Counted from the stretch's first letter, positions 12,211 through 24,611 are shown. The stretch is 64,000 nucleotides of DNA from Antedon mediterranea (GCF_964355755.1 NC_092675.1:22668412-22732411), one strand, 5' to 3'. The notes: a model not told the origin generated them from the sequence alone. Translations and numbers: made by a program.

Positions 12211-12909
12211 TTAACTGATAGAATTACTTGAAAAAAGCTATGCTAAAAACTAAATATTTCTGCAAGCCAAATCTAAAGCCAGAAAACTATCACGGTTTAT
12301 GTGAAGGTTCATGAAGTGAAAACATGACTTGTTCACTTTTTTTATATGAACTTGAAGTTTGGTGGCAGCAAACCCAGTTAGAAAATGAAACAGTTAGAAA
12401 ATGAAACATACAGTAAATGAATAATAGAGGGCAGTATAACTAAAACATCTCTTCTGAATTCTCAAGCCTCCCACACAATAAATACTTTACTTCAAATAAA
12501 TCATCCAAATTTATATTCAAATTCTTTATTGCAACAAAGTAAACATTACACTGTACAATGAAGTAGGCAGTACTTGAATCTAACCCAATCTTGGAAACAC
12601 CATTATTACTGTACCTTTTTTACAGATGATCAGAAACTCTATTGACACATAAATGCACTAAAAACAAAATTAATTTGTCATATTTATTATTCTTTAATTA
12701 TTTTAATAATAAATATTCTCTATTCTTCTCAATGGGGTACAGTAGCAATCCTGTCCACAAGACAAACCAGAAACACACTGTACACAAACAAGGTCTTTAG
12801 GAATATTATTACAGTATTATGTGTGGAGTTAATGACGAACACTGTTATCCTCTAAAAAAACAACTTTTACATTTTATATTAATTTTATATACAAATTATT
12901 TTTCTGAAG
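12211..12909. other. probable intron or intergenic sequence
   Basis: AT-rich sequence before the terminal exon at 12910. It ends in a pyrimidine-biased acceptor (TTATTTTTCTGAAG). No upstream exon was recognised. Confidence 0.4.
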
Positions 12910-13028
12910 GTGAATTTTATGAAGATGTTATTGAATTATTAACTGACATGGAATACCCAGAGCAGCCTCCTCCATCAATTGATTTGCACCGTATCGCTAT
13001 GAGCAGTGGTGCAAATCTTAGTAACTGA
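12910..13028 (+). CDS. candidate terminal coding exon
   Basis: A good acceptor (TTATTTTTCTGAAG|GT, AG at 12908-12909) opens a frame in which the previous exon supplies one base of the first codon. The frame contains EFYEDVIELLTDMEYPEQPP, then PSIDLHRIAMSSGANLSN, and stops at TGA 13026-13028. The acidic then proline-rich composition looks like a real soluble C-terminus. An AATAAA at 13597-13602 could be its polyadenylation signal. I do not recognise the family. The plus-strand gene must have exons further left that I could not assign. The in-frame ATG at 12819 lies in the presumed intron and is probably not used. Confidence 0.5.
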
Positions 13029-14484
13029 ATTCAATATGTTAGCTAAATAATTCATTCCTAAAATTACCTCTCAAGAGTTTACATTTATTGCCAAGTCCAG
13101 ACATTCTAAAGATGCATCACAGCCATTCAGGAATGTATAATTTATAATGCCAATTTAAATTGTAAGAATTTAATCAATAATGAAAGCATCATTAAGTGGC
13201 CATTTTAATTACTGTTTACATAGTTTTCCTAAGCCTACAATTATAGAAGAGCATATTTGATTTCCATTTATTATATTTTATTGGCAACTTTTCTAATAAT
13301 TTGTAAATAATATCGTAATAATATTTTTTTGTGATTTTATAAATACATATTATTTTCATTAAAAAAAATATATAATTATTAATAGTCCGATTCAAAATAC
13401 AATAGTGCTATAATCACTGAAAAGGGTCGTATTTATAAAACATGCTTTAATAGCAAAAGTATCATCTTAAATTGCTTTTAAGTCAATTATGTTGCATTCA
13501 TTTTTTAAATTAACCAGCTACATACATATATTTACATATGTTTTTCTTTAATCTTAGATAATGAAATCTGATAAGATAAAAAGAACTGATTGGACAAATA
13601 AAACCTTATAATGTTAACTTAAGCACTTAACTACAGTACTGTCAGTACAGTATCGTGACAAGCAAAACAATAAATGGTGGCTAGGAGGTTCCCTGCATGT
13701 AGTATGGATACAAATGATCAGGTTCACAGGTAAATTATAAAGAATACAAACTTTTGAATGTTTCAGTGAATTTATACTATATTTACACTGTACCATAATC
13801 TGATGAATACAACATAGATAATAAATCGGATACAGTACATTTTGTTCTCAGGCTTATTTCTAGAAATTAACATAAGTGCTCAAAGCAAATGAACGTAAGT
13901 GACTGAAGGTGGAAAAACTGTCATGAATAATGAGACATCAGATATTTTCTAGAGACTACTACTATTGTATGGTACAGTGTGTAAATAAATTTAAGGCAGA
14001 TCACTGTTGTGATTGTAAAAGATCTTTTTTCTTTTACAGCCTATCAAGTATTTAACATCATGCATACTTGACCACTATGACCAATCATAGAAAACAAAAA
14101 CACAGTAAATAATAAGAATCAGACATTTTAAACTGATTCATTTTTTGGAAATTATTAGTCTACAAAGTGGAAAGTGTCTTACAGTATAGTTTCACTGAAA
14201 CTCCAGCAGATCCACATTGGTAGAAGTGGAAAAAGGCTCAAATAAAGATGCACTTCAAAAACTATCCTCAAAAAAGCAAACACCGAAATCTAACACTTCA
14301 GTCACTTTGCTTTCTTTATACAGTACTACAGAATGGAATCAGATTTAGTACACCCAAAAGATAGAAAAACTTGTGGTTGCATTTTACACATGGAGAAACA
14401 GTCAAAAGTAGAATCCTGGACCACCAGTCTGATGTCAAACAAAAGAACACTAATTTAAGGTATTCAACAAACAAGATCAAATAT
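13029..14484. other. 3' flank, non-coding
   Basis: AT-rich downstream sequence that may include the 3' UTR of the terminal exon up to the AATAAA at 13597. No other feature is recognised. Confidence 0.45.
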
Positions 14485-14865
14485 GGCTATACGGCTTTAC
14501 CACATTGAAACACCGGATCTCGTCAGATCACTTTGAAGTTAAGCAACATTGGGCCTGGTTAGAGCTTGGATGGGAGACCAATTCTGGGAATATCGGGTGC
14601 TACATATGGAGCTGGAGTCCGGTTAGGCATTTGAAATGAGCATTGATGACTCTTATGGCAGCCTCTGCATCTACTGTAGTATCTGCCTCAGACGTATTGG
14701 CCCATGCCTTTCCTCTGGTCAAGGTGGGTACTGGATGAGAGAAGCCCTTGATCAATGTTAGGACCAATCAAGGTGCTTTAAACAGTTCTGGCTTTCTTTG
14801 AATCAAACCTATTAGTGGCGGTAATTATCGCTGTTGGTTTCGATTGAATAAAATAAAATAAATAA
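14485..14865 (+). mobile_element. 5S rRNA-derived SINE
   Basis: The first ~120 bp (14485-14605) follow 5S rRNA end to end: a GGCTATACGGC-like 5' end, CACCGGATCTCGTCAGATCA, GAAGTTAAGCAAC (box A), GGGCCTGGTTAG, CTTGGATGGGAGACC (box C) and a GGAATATCGGGTGCT 3' end. This is the internal RNA polymerase III promoter. A body of about 230 bp unrelated to 5S follows, and the element ends in an (AAATA)n tail near 14850-14865. That architecture defines a SINE3-type element, not a 5S gene. The tail block GTGGCGGTAATTATCGCTGT recurs on the minus strand at 50300-50367, supporting a dispersed family. Copies are presumably moved by a LINE sharing this 3' end. Confidence 0.9.
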
Positions 14866-15883
14866 GAAAATAATCAATGAGTAAAAAGGCTTTCTGAACT
14901 TAAACAAAACTCAGTCATTATCCAGAAAGAATGTTAGAACATTCATCTCGATAAGAAAAGCTAAAATACAATCAATAGATGAAGAAGGAAACATCATTCA
15001 GATAAAGAAAAAAGATTGAACTTTGGAAGTAAATGTAGGCTCTATCAGGATAATTTTTTTGTTATCCAAACACATAGGGAGAAATTTGTACCTATGCCTT
15101 TAGCAGACACACAAGATCACTCAACAATATTGGGAATCTTCCTGTCGATACTTGATAGTCTGGAACCATCTACAGTATGCTTTACCATCCTGAACCAAGC
15201 AATCAGCAAATCTGCAGTATGCCAAGTGACAAATTGTACTTTGAATTAGCCAATTAATTAAACTGTGTATGAAATAAATTGAACTGAACAAAACTGAGAA
15301 ATCAATTTGAATTTATAGAATTCATTGAATATTTTCAGGACATATTATGTGACCTTTTAGTTTAAACGATCAATCATCTTTTCTTATTAATGTCAAAACA
15401 AGAAATTTCGGATTAGATCTTTAATCTGGACAGGTAGCTTAAAAGACAAAAATGTTTAGCAATTTATATCACGGAAAGAAAATAATGGATGGAATGATTA
15501 GGTAGCATACACAGCAATCTCCAAATGTGCAATGTTCCAATCCTATCAGCTAGTAGTAGTTAAGTAAGTTAAGACTAGACTAAACTGAAGTTTATTAAAA
15601 TTTAAACAAATTTAAAAAAAGTGTAATTTCTGTTTATAATTTGAATTTGTTTGAGAGAAGAAAGAACTCTCATTAACAATCCCATGAAGTTTTGCAACTT
15701 TATACAATACAACTCTGTAGGCATTTCTGTTGGAACACATATTGTTATGTTGTAATTATATTATCTACTCTACCTTCAATTTTAGAGGATAAATTATACC
15801 GATGCTAAAAAAATGTAATTAATTAAAAAAACATTTTTTAAAAGGATAACTTTTACTGTATGCTGAAAATATAGTACTATTAA
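14866..15883. other. non-coding stretch
   Basis: AT-rich. A plus-strand frame at 15016-15249 is open for 77 codons with fairly balanced composition, but lacks a convincing start or splice context. No repeat was recognised. Confidence 0.4.
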
Positions 15884-16521
15884 GACCCCATTTACACTTA
15901 CGTTTGGGTCCAGGGCCGGTTGCAAATATTTACCTTTTAGGCCGGCCCCAGAGCGTTTACACTAGCGACGCAGATTACTGGTCGTAAATAATTTTATCGG
16001 AAGTACCATTGCATGCTGGGATACGAAGTACAGTTTGTTTACATTTTTCTCTCTCGATCGTCAATTCACAACTCTCCGCGCGAACCGACTATTTTATATT
16101 TATACTGTATTGTTGTTTTTTTGTCCCATTAAAAACAAAATGAACTCCACTGTTTTATATATAATATGGCTGTATTTTATGTATATGCGAAACAAGCGGA
16201 GGAATACTTTATTGAAAGAAGATGTCTGAAAATAAATTTAACTATATAAATGATGAAGAAAACAAATTGTCGCCCGAAAAGGAGGAAGGTATGTACTGAA
16301 AATGTTGGATCGTCATAACAACAACCTCATGAAAAGGTCAAACGTTGTTCACAGTTCACTGGGTAAGCCGGCCCAAACGTAAAAGCCGCTCCTGAACCTA
16401 CAGTACCTGGAGAGGTGGCCCAGATCTGCGTCCGGCCCAGGGCCGGCCTAACTTTTTGGAGTATTTACACTTATCAATTGCCGACCCAGGGCCGGCCTAA
16501 ATCGTAAGTGTAAATGGGGTC
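15884..16521. mobile_element. inverted-repeat DNA element
   Basis: The left end reads GACCCCATTTACACTTACG and the right end, reversed, reads the same 19 bases. Further in, CCAGGGCCGG pairs with reversed copies at the right. The element is about 638 bp with GC-rich subterminal blocks (GGCCGGCC repeated at both ends). A 64-codon open frame at 16035-16229 shows no transposase signature. The left flank is TTAA and the right flank TAAG, so a TTAA duplication is possible but not exact. Confidence 0.75.
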
Positions 16522-16525
16522 TAAG

Positions 16526-17110
16526 TAATCCTACCAATGACTCTACTATCAACATGTGAGGAGGCATAACAAGTATATTTAGAAGATGTTTAATTTTGTT
16601 TACATTACATTTACAACCTCCTTAATTAATTATTAAACAATATTCAACCATACACTTTTTATCAAATCATTTAAAATATCTAATCTTTAGATTTATTAGA
16701 GAAATAAATTTCTTTTGTTTTCTTTTCGATATCGCGATATAATAAATTATCTTAATTTCACAAGGCAAATAAATTCAATTTGATGTACAGTATCAATTTT
16801 GCCTAAGAAGTCAATTCTAATTTAAATTACATTGTTGCTGCATATATATTTCCTTGGTTACTGTATGCCTCTAGCCAATAACATTAATCAATTGCATATT
16901 TATTATTTGATTTCAGAAAATTGTTTTCACATGTTCCATTGACGGTACCAATAAAAATTATTATAATACAGTAGTATCCAAAATCAATATTTTATCATAC
17001 TGTACAGAACATTATTCCTAAAAAACATTAGTTGTTACTTTCATTACATTAAGTATCAACATTATTTGTATATTTGAATACAAATAATGAATGTTTAATG
17101 AATCATTTAC
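16526..17110. other. non-coding stretch
   Basis: AT-rich sequence without recognisable features. Confidence 0.5.
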
Positions 17111-17152
17111 CTCCATGGTAATGGGAAAAATTTCATGAGTTGGCAGATTGTT
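17111..17152 (-). CDS. possible 42-nt internal exon
   Basis: On the minus strand CCTGCTTGTTCTAG|AAC gives an acceptor and CATGGAG|GTAAAT a donor. The 42 bases between read NNLPTHEIFPITME in phase 0. It lies downstream of the exon at 18426-18601 on the same strand, but the phases do not join directly (a direct join gives a stop). At least one exon would have to lie between them. Weak support. Confidence 0.2.
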
Positions 17153-18425
17153 CTAGAACAAGCAGGGTTTCAAAGAATTCAACACACCTGCTTTTCAATA
17201 AACTTTTATTCAATTAATCCTCTGCTTCCATGTTGAATCAATGTTGTGTCTATGCTAAGCAATCCAAAAAGGTAGACTTCAGATTTTGGCCATTTAGAAG
17301 TAAAAAACTATAGGGCAACAGGTTGCTTTTTTTTTGTTGAATTGCCCAACAGTCTCCGTTTCGTGTTGGAGTGAGCCTTGGACTTCCACTGTTTTACACT
17401 ATTTAAACAGCCACTCACTATAATTTATAGCTGAAGGTGTTTATTTATTAAACCATATTTAAGATGGAACTGAAGTAGGCTGAAATTTTAAAAGCAAATA
17501 CATTGATGGCACTCACAGACACCCTCTCCCAACATCCCACCCCCTTCAAGTTATGCTTTTTCTTTCTTTGGAATTATGAAACTGAAAAACAAAGACAAAT
17601 GTTTTCTTCGTGTGTGTGTTAAGGTTTTATACAGTAAAATATTTTTACCATGATGGCACTCATATCAGCAAGAACTACAGAAGTATGACAACTCCCTGGT
17701 ATGATGTACCGTTAGTTTTAACCTGTGTATTTACTATTAAAATTACAGGAAACGATATAAACTATGGTTCTGATTGGTTGAAATGGGTTGATCGATACTG
17801 TATGTTCTGACCTGCTTCTAAAAAATATGCATTGTAAATCAGTTGCTTTTTTGCAAATGTAGTTGATACTTTCAATCACCGTTGATTACATAATACAAGT
17901 GTTTTTCTGAATATGCTATTGTGTATTTTGCTTCAATTTGTATACACTATTTTAAGCTTACCATAACTACTGATTGTAGTAGAAAAAAAAGCTTTAAACA
18001 ATAATTAAAGTCAAAAGTCTCTTGAAACAATATATGTTTAATGAGCTACAGTATGCTGAATTATATACCGATACCCATACTATGTGCTGCTATCTTTGAC
18101 CTCTCTACAACCTGAATGTGCAAGATGTATAGATGGCCGAAAACTCAAACAAACATGTTCGATTCAAAGAAATTATTTTAAAAAAAACATGTTTTACAAA
18201 AATGGATTCAAACATGTAGCCTAAAAAAGAGAAATCATGTGTCCCAACGTGAACGGCATGATCATTATCAGCATGGTTTAGTAGGAGATATTAAAGGCTT
18301 TGGTCTGCAAGTTATACGGTATAACTCGGGATAGTAGTGAAATACTTAATCAAACTGTCTACTCTGCCCTTATATGCACGTAACTGGTCTCTATTGGAGA
18401 AACATACTAAAATTAGTATTCTTAC
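17153..18425. other. probable intronic or intergenic sequence
   Basis: Contains a stretch at 17640-17810 that is open on the plus strand for 57 codons (reading to a TGA at 17808-17810) and partly open on the minus strand. Its composition is protein-like, but neither strand has a full set of splice signals. The rest is AT-rich without features. Confidence 0.35.
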
Positions 18426-18601
18426 CATGAGTTTAAGTCTTCCACTTCTTTGTCAAGTGACTCACATGATCCGGTAATCTCTATTCTTGGTCCAATCCAT
18501 AATGATCTCGGTTTTAACGTCTCAGTTTCAGCTGACCTATCTTTGCTATTGTTTGATTTGATTGGATAAAACACAGATCCCCCACTGGATGTCCTAGATT
18601 C
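18426..18601 (-). CDS. coding exon 2 of an unrecognised gene
   Basis: A minus-strand exon bounded by acceptor TTTTTTGAACAG|GAATC and donor CTCATG|GTAAGA (GT at 18425-18424). It is 176 bp, enters in phase 0 and leaves in phase 2. It begins ESRTSSGGSVFYPIKSNN, contains KPRSLWIGPRIEITGS, and ends ESLDKEVEDLNS. This is serine-rich, then basic, then an acidic helix-like stretch: a normal soluble protein composition. It joins in frame to the 16-codon starter exon at 19606-19653. No known domain was recognised. Exons after this one (lower coordinates) are unassigned. Confidence 0.6.
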
Positions 18602-18815
18602 CTGTTCAAAAAAGGGAATCAAAATATTGATTGATTGAATCAAGAATTGAAAATAGTATGTAGGATAATGCATGAAATTTATTTATTGTTCGGTGTAGGC
18701 TTAAGCTAGTATATTGGAACTTTGAAACACTGTAGTATTAACTATTATTTTATGTGTACAGTACATACACGTGTTTGGTGACAACATGATAGCAACATAA
18801 ATGATGACAAAATAA

Positions 18816-18963
18816 AGTATGGTTCACACTTGGACACATCATAGAAGACCACCGTAAATAATTTGATCAATCATGGATCACCCAAACTGTTGCTTGTGAT
18901 CGGTCATTTGCAATTGCATTGCTTGCACCTACGTTTTTGCAATGCATCCAAGTAAGAAGCATA
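18816..18963 (+). mobile_element. MITE family A, near full length
   Basis: The left end TATGGTTCACACTTGGACAC pairs with right-end sequence TGCATCCAAGTAAGAAGCAT, giving degenerate terminal inverted repeats about 20 bp long. Internal blocks (ACCCAAACTGTTG, TGTGATCGGTCA) match the copies at 754 and 11449. It sits in the intron between the two coding exons of the minus-strand gene. Confidence 0.6.
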
Positions 18964-19605
18964 AATAGTGGTGGGCCTTTATTTTATTTTTAGCGAGGTA
19001 AAATTAATATTCAAAAAGGTATATGTTTATAGGCAACTGCTGCGCATTTATTAATAGTAATACATAGTACACATAAACTCATTTAATTAAAACACATTTC
19101 TTTATTATGATTTTCTAGTAGTAAGAAGGAATTAAGAATGGATGGCATATATTTTGCCTTTGGTCATTTATTGATATAATAATAATAAAAAAATGGTCTG
19201 AAAATATTTCCAAGCTGGATGATACCAATCTCGATTTCTTCTTCCTGGTATATATATTAAATACTGTAGCATAAAATAAAATACCATCATTTTGGTTCTG
19301 AGACTCACTGGGACTGGTTGCAATTGAAGACACAGGTTGTTGCTGCAACAACAATTATTACGGTATATGCACAATCTAGCGCATGCTCAATAGAGACATC
19401 TCCGATAGCACCTTGGAAATGGGACTCGTGCGTCTTCATTCATAGTACAGTACGTATAATAAATACACATAAAGGCTATTGAAACACACGTGGCCTGCCT
19501 GGCTGGGCTATAACATTTCTAACCCTTTACATTCTCCTAATGTTACACTTCATACTGACTGATAAATGCGCATGTATTAGACGTATTCTACTTAAATATT
19601 CCTAC

Positions 19606-19653
19606 CTGTTTAGTGGACGGAAAAGTAAATTTTCTGCGCGGCGGCGGAGGCAT
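19606..19653 (-). CDS. coding exon 1 (start) of the same gene
   Basis: A minus-strand ATG at 19653 opens MPPPPRRKFTFPSTKQ, exactly 16 codons. The exon ends at donor AACAG|GTAGGA (GT at 19605-19604) in phase 0, which fits the phase-0 acceptor at 18601. The block CCTCCGCCGCCGCGC is strikingly GC-rich for this window, as expected near a promoter. The encoded N-terminus is proline-rich then basic. The intron to exon 2 is about 1 kb and carries a MITE. The product is unknown. Confidence comes from the matching phase, two consensus splice sites and the composition. Confidence 0.55.
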
Positions 19654-22600
19654 ATTTTGCAAAACAAAATAGTTTTACTATCAAAGGTTAAAGGTTAACC
19701 GGCTATTCTATTGTTTTTCATAGTCATTCCTATACAATTTAATACATAATACATTTAAAATTTAAAAACATAGAATAAATAACATAAACATTTTTAAAAA
19801 TAGAATTAAAAACACAAGAAACCAGTAATTGAAACTAGATTTTATAGTGACGTCTAGCACGTTCACTCAAAATTGTTTGTCAATTTACCCACCTCGGGAA
19901 AATTGTGGATCCGCCCATTTTGGATGTCTGCTATTGGACAAAAGTTATGGACCAGCATATCATGATTATTAATTCAAAGTATTAAATTATTTATCGTAAA
20001 ACCAATTTGATATTAAATATTATTTCCAATTATATTCCTTTTTACCGTACTGCAGTATTCGTCATAATGAACATGAACGTGCCATGAACAAATCAATCCT
20101 CATGAATCTTTCTTATTTTTACAGAAACAATTAAAACAAAGAAGCACCATTTTCCACATCACCGTGACACGGTGTTCAAAACACATAATGTTAATAAAGG
20201 TATTGTTTAATGATAGTAATGTACACCCCCTCACCACTAGTAACGCCATTATACACTAATAAAAGAAATTATTGAGCAGGCGCATCACAAACAGTCTATT
20301 GATGGTATCACTTAAAAATTAATGGACCAACACCTGGAAATGTATACGTGATCCTAAAACAGAGTAATTCCCATAATAAAATCCTACAGTATTGTAAAGG
20401 CTAAGATCTACCAACCTCAACAGTTGCCGTTTTGCCTGCTGGGTACATCGTATGAGAAATGTAATAATGTCAACGATGATGAACACTATCGTTTCTCAAA
20501 CTCAAGTAATTATTATGAAGAATAATCTTCTGATTGTAATCACTGCAAAAGATGAATATTGTAAGTACAAGACCATCTTCGAGGCACGCTTCACTAGCTA
20601 CAGATTGTACACAGTATCGAAAAATAATGTATTTTCTTACAAAGAAACCGGATCGATTCTCTACAATGATTGATTCAGAATTTGCAAATGGGAAAGAAAA
20701 TAATTAAAATCAACTGAGTTGTTCACTTTAATTGGGTACACACAGGGCAATTCTTGTATAATATAATATTGAATCGTCAGGTAGCTTAGTTAGTTCCACT
20801 CTTTATCATCAATATTGTTGGGTAAATTAGGGCGAAGCACTCAAGACATCATTTGGATCATGATTGTAAAAACTGGATTGAATTGACGCAATACATAAAT
20901 CTACATCTACATTTTTGTAGTGACTATTTTAATATATAGTATTATAAGTCTAAATAAGTATTCAAAGTTTTGATATAAAAGAAGTATAAATATAAAGTTA
21001 TATTATAGGTCTATACCCGGAATTTTACTATGATTGCTAAATCCAAAGCTTCCAAGATTATCAATGCACTGGTGTTTTTTCAAAAACATTGTTTACATAT
21101 TTATTTATTTCTTAAAGTGTTCATGTAGGCCAAAACTGATGCAAAACAGTATTATATTTGTTTTTACTTGGTTGCCCATCGGGACCGACCATTTAAATTG
21201 GTAGTTGCCCTACGTACGTATGTGGTGACCCCGGCCCGAGGCAACTGATTATGCAAGAAGTTATATAGTCTGTATATATGCATTAGTACATGCAAAATAC
21301 ATTAAGACAATAGTTTTCTAATTAAAAAAAAAGTTAAATACTCCAAGAACCTAGGAATAATGTTTTAATTCTGAAATTAAATACACTAAATTATATAGCA
21401 CCCTCTAGAGGTTTAAATTATGAAATCAACTAAATCACTGATCCAATTCACATCTAATACTCTACTCGTTTCGGTTGATTAACTTGGGCCTAAAACGTTA
21501 AAGCTCAGGTACAGGCATGAATTTTAAATATAATATTTGGTTAATTGTATATAAATCAAATATTTGTAACAGAAATCACGACGAAAAAACATGAATTTCC
21601 CTTAATATGGTCAAATACAAAATTTGGCACAATTCTTCCATAAAAACCAGGAAGAATTTTTTTCAGTAGTTAGGTAGTTAACCTAATGTAATAACATGTC
21701 TTGTGACTCCCTAGAAGGTGAAAAAATGTGGTGGATATACGGTGGATAATTTTTGCTATAGCATGAAAATAGAAATTTGAAGTTGAATAAAAATTCCAGA
21801 AATGTAATATTCAAGTTATATTACCTATACTTAGTCATCTGATAAAATTTTTTACCACACTGTTTATTTTTCGTAGCTTTTTAAAATGCCTCTCTATTTA
21901 CAAAATTTGTGTACAAAAGAATAGAGATTTTACTGTGTAATTTGAACTATCCCCCCACTGATAAGAAAGTGCTTATTTTCAACAAGCTCGTGTAACACAA
22001 ATAAAATCCCAAAAATTATGAAACATAGGGGAAACTATAGATCGATAATTATTGGAATGTATGATCAATAGAAATTTTTTGCCCGCACCTGGCCTTTAAA
22101 ATTGCTTATTAAACGACGGTACTTCAGTTTCAAGTACCAACTAATTTCAACTGTACAAAAAAGTACAATTTTGAGTAATTTGAATGCGACAAATCGCACC
22201 ATACCAACAATTTCCCCCTTTCGACCATAGCCTACATTCCAAATCCCAATATTTCAAATAAAATAGCCACACACATTTAAACACATAACACAACTGAAAT
22301 ATCTTGTCATAATGCCTTATAAAGTAATTATACGTAACAATTCTTTTCAGATCGAAATATCTCCTAATATGAACAATGCAAAATCAACATTATAATATCA
22401 AATGAATGTACGTGTAAATAGATTGAATAAATAATACATTACACATAAGTATCGCTAAATAAACATCTAAACCAATGTATACTTTTTGACAAAACAAACT
22501 CTATGATAAGATTGTATTTTTTCTATAGCAGAGAATTTTAAATTATGATATTAAGGTTAACTGTTTTTACTGTGTTTTATATTCAATTGGTGAATAAGGC

Positions 22601-24090
22601 CACAGGAACATGGGGAAATTGAAGGAATTGTGTAAATAATCTTAACAACGTTGTGGTTATGATTCTAATGACCAATGAAGATTTTGAACAAAACATCGAA
22701 TGCACTTTTATCAGGGTAAAAGAAAAGGAAATGATTTCAGGATGAAACTAATAAAAGTTAGTGCAACTACCTTGATACTCTAATGAACCAAACGTGATTG
22801 TATGTACCGAACAGTCTGCTATTAAAGTGATAACAATTACCTTTCATCATGTCAGATACAAATGTAATGAACGACATCTAAAGGTAGGCCTCTGAAGGTC
22901 TAACCTATACTGACTGTGACAAACGACACTAGTCGGCTGTTTGTGTCATTTGACTTTTTTTTAAATAAAGATATACCGAATATATAAAATAAAAAATAAA
23001 TAAATAAAAAATAAACAGATTACAGGGCGGTGAATCTAATATCAACAAATACAATTCAAATAGGCATCTAATTAATCTAATTAAAAAGATGAGATTTGAA
23101 CTTTTGTCACCCAAACGTGTTCATTAACTTTAAAAAATAATATATATATATATATAATAATCTTCTTTCAGAAAAAGAGTTGAACACTTTAAGAAAATTA
23201 GAATAAATACTTATTGTATAGACATTATATCTTATACAATATTTACTATACGCATTAGACTACATTATATCTAAATCAGTAAGATATTTAATATATTTAT
23301 TTAAAAAATAAGAAGATAAATAGAAAAGATGAGTGGTTGTAATTTGGAATTGCGTAACGAGCCAAGTGAAATCATACAACATCCATCCATACTCATTTAA
23401 CATATCCTTTGGCTTCATAACATAAGGCAAGTTTAATGTGTTAGAGCTTTTATATTGTCATCCTATATCATTTCAATGATTTGTCATCCCTGGGTGACAG
23501 GAGTTAACATGACACAATCTTGAATATGACAAACGGATGAATTTCATTGAAAAACATTTGCACATTCTAGATTGTAAGTTGCATTAACCCTATCAATTAG
23601 TAAAGAGATAAATAACATAGTATTTATTGCATGTTCGAGGTTGATTTATTACACTCGGAAGACAGAGCGTACACTGCGATAACACCAATGCTGAAACAAC
23701 CGATACATTAGAGAGATTAAATCAAGAACAAATTAAATCAAGACTTATAAAAGCAGGCAAACAAATATTGTTAAATCTAGCTTCAGTATAATAAACCCTG
23801 TTTCATTAGTTACTGAAACGAGTAGAAAATATATTTTTTTAAATAATTTTTTAGCATGCGTGATGGAAGAACATTAGTACTCCAAATGAGGATATTAATT
23901 ATTACGAAAAGAAAAAACGACATTGAAGACAATTGTTGGACAAGAAACGAACACACTAAATGTTTATTTCTAAAATCAATTCTAGCTTAAGTTTCACTTG
24001 TTTCTTACTTTCTTATATTGCCTTTTGGCCCCCAATGCACTTCTGATAACGATAAACTAAACTGCACCTTTTCACTTCAACAGAACATTG
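19654..24090. other. gene-poor stretch
   Basis: About 4.4 kb of AT-rich DNA. Small items: ATTTAAATTGGT palindrome near 21193; an A-rich (AAATA)n stretch at 22987-23018 that may be an old retroelement tail; (TA)n at 23141-23157. The 73-codon plus-strand frame at 20452 has no splice support. No gene is supported. Confidence 0.5.
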
Positions 24091-24611
24091 AATCAGTAGT
24101 TTCATTTCATTTCATTTCATTATTTATTTGGTCTATTTAAGTATATACAAAACAAAAAAACTGAAATTGGGGAGACCAGGGTCAACCTAAGTGAACTTAA
24201 TCACTGTAGCTGAGCCGGTTGACCCAACCTCAAAGTCAGTTTACACATAAAAGACGTAAAGACAAAATACAGTTACAGCGAATCAAAATGAATATGAACT
24301 TTTCTAATGAAGGCTGATAGGCTTTCTAGGACTGCAGCGTCTGGCAACGGTCTGGGAAGCTGGTTCCAGACACGGGGTAACCTGATTGCTATAGAATGGA
24401 AAAAAGCCTGTGTCCTTGATGCTTGATGTCTGAAGCACCAGCGATCATTGTGACGAGTATTTATTAAAATACAGTTATGAACTGTGCTGCAGTCCAGAAA
24501 CCCCACCAGAACCTTAAAACAAAATATAATAAGAAATTTATCTCTTCTAACAGACAAATATTTGGGTGTTTGGTTCTGTTTGCTACTGTATAAACATAAT
24601 GTATACAACAC
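24091..24611 (-). mobile_element. 5'-truncated LINE, minus strand
   Basis: The minus-strand frame ending at 24273 contains ASRTQAFFHSIAIRLPRVWN, then QLPRPLPDAAVLESLSAF. This is the conserved closing block of LINE ORF2 proteins (RVWNxLP...SLxxF). Downstream, the 3' UTR ends in a (GAAAT)n-type tail, seen on the plus strand as TTTCATTTCATTTCATTTCA at about 24099-24118. All catalytic sequence is absent. The microsatellite tail points to a CR1/L2-like clade, but this is inference. Confidence 0.75.

Noticed and set aside
14485-14605. Functional 5S rRNA gene
   Set aside because: Several changes from 5S rRNA, no T-run terminator at the end, and a SINE body with an A-rich tail follows.
15016-15249. 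77-codon plus-strand ORF
   Set aside because: It starts at TTG, has no splice signals or homology I recognise, and lies among retroelement DNA.
20400-20450. Minus-strand micro-exon MYPAGKTATVE with a GAG|GTTGGT donor
   Set aside because: The donor is poor, the frame closes four codons later, and no partner exon is evident.
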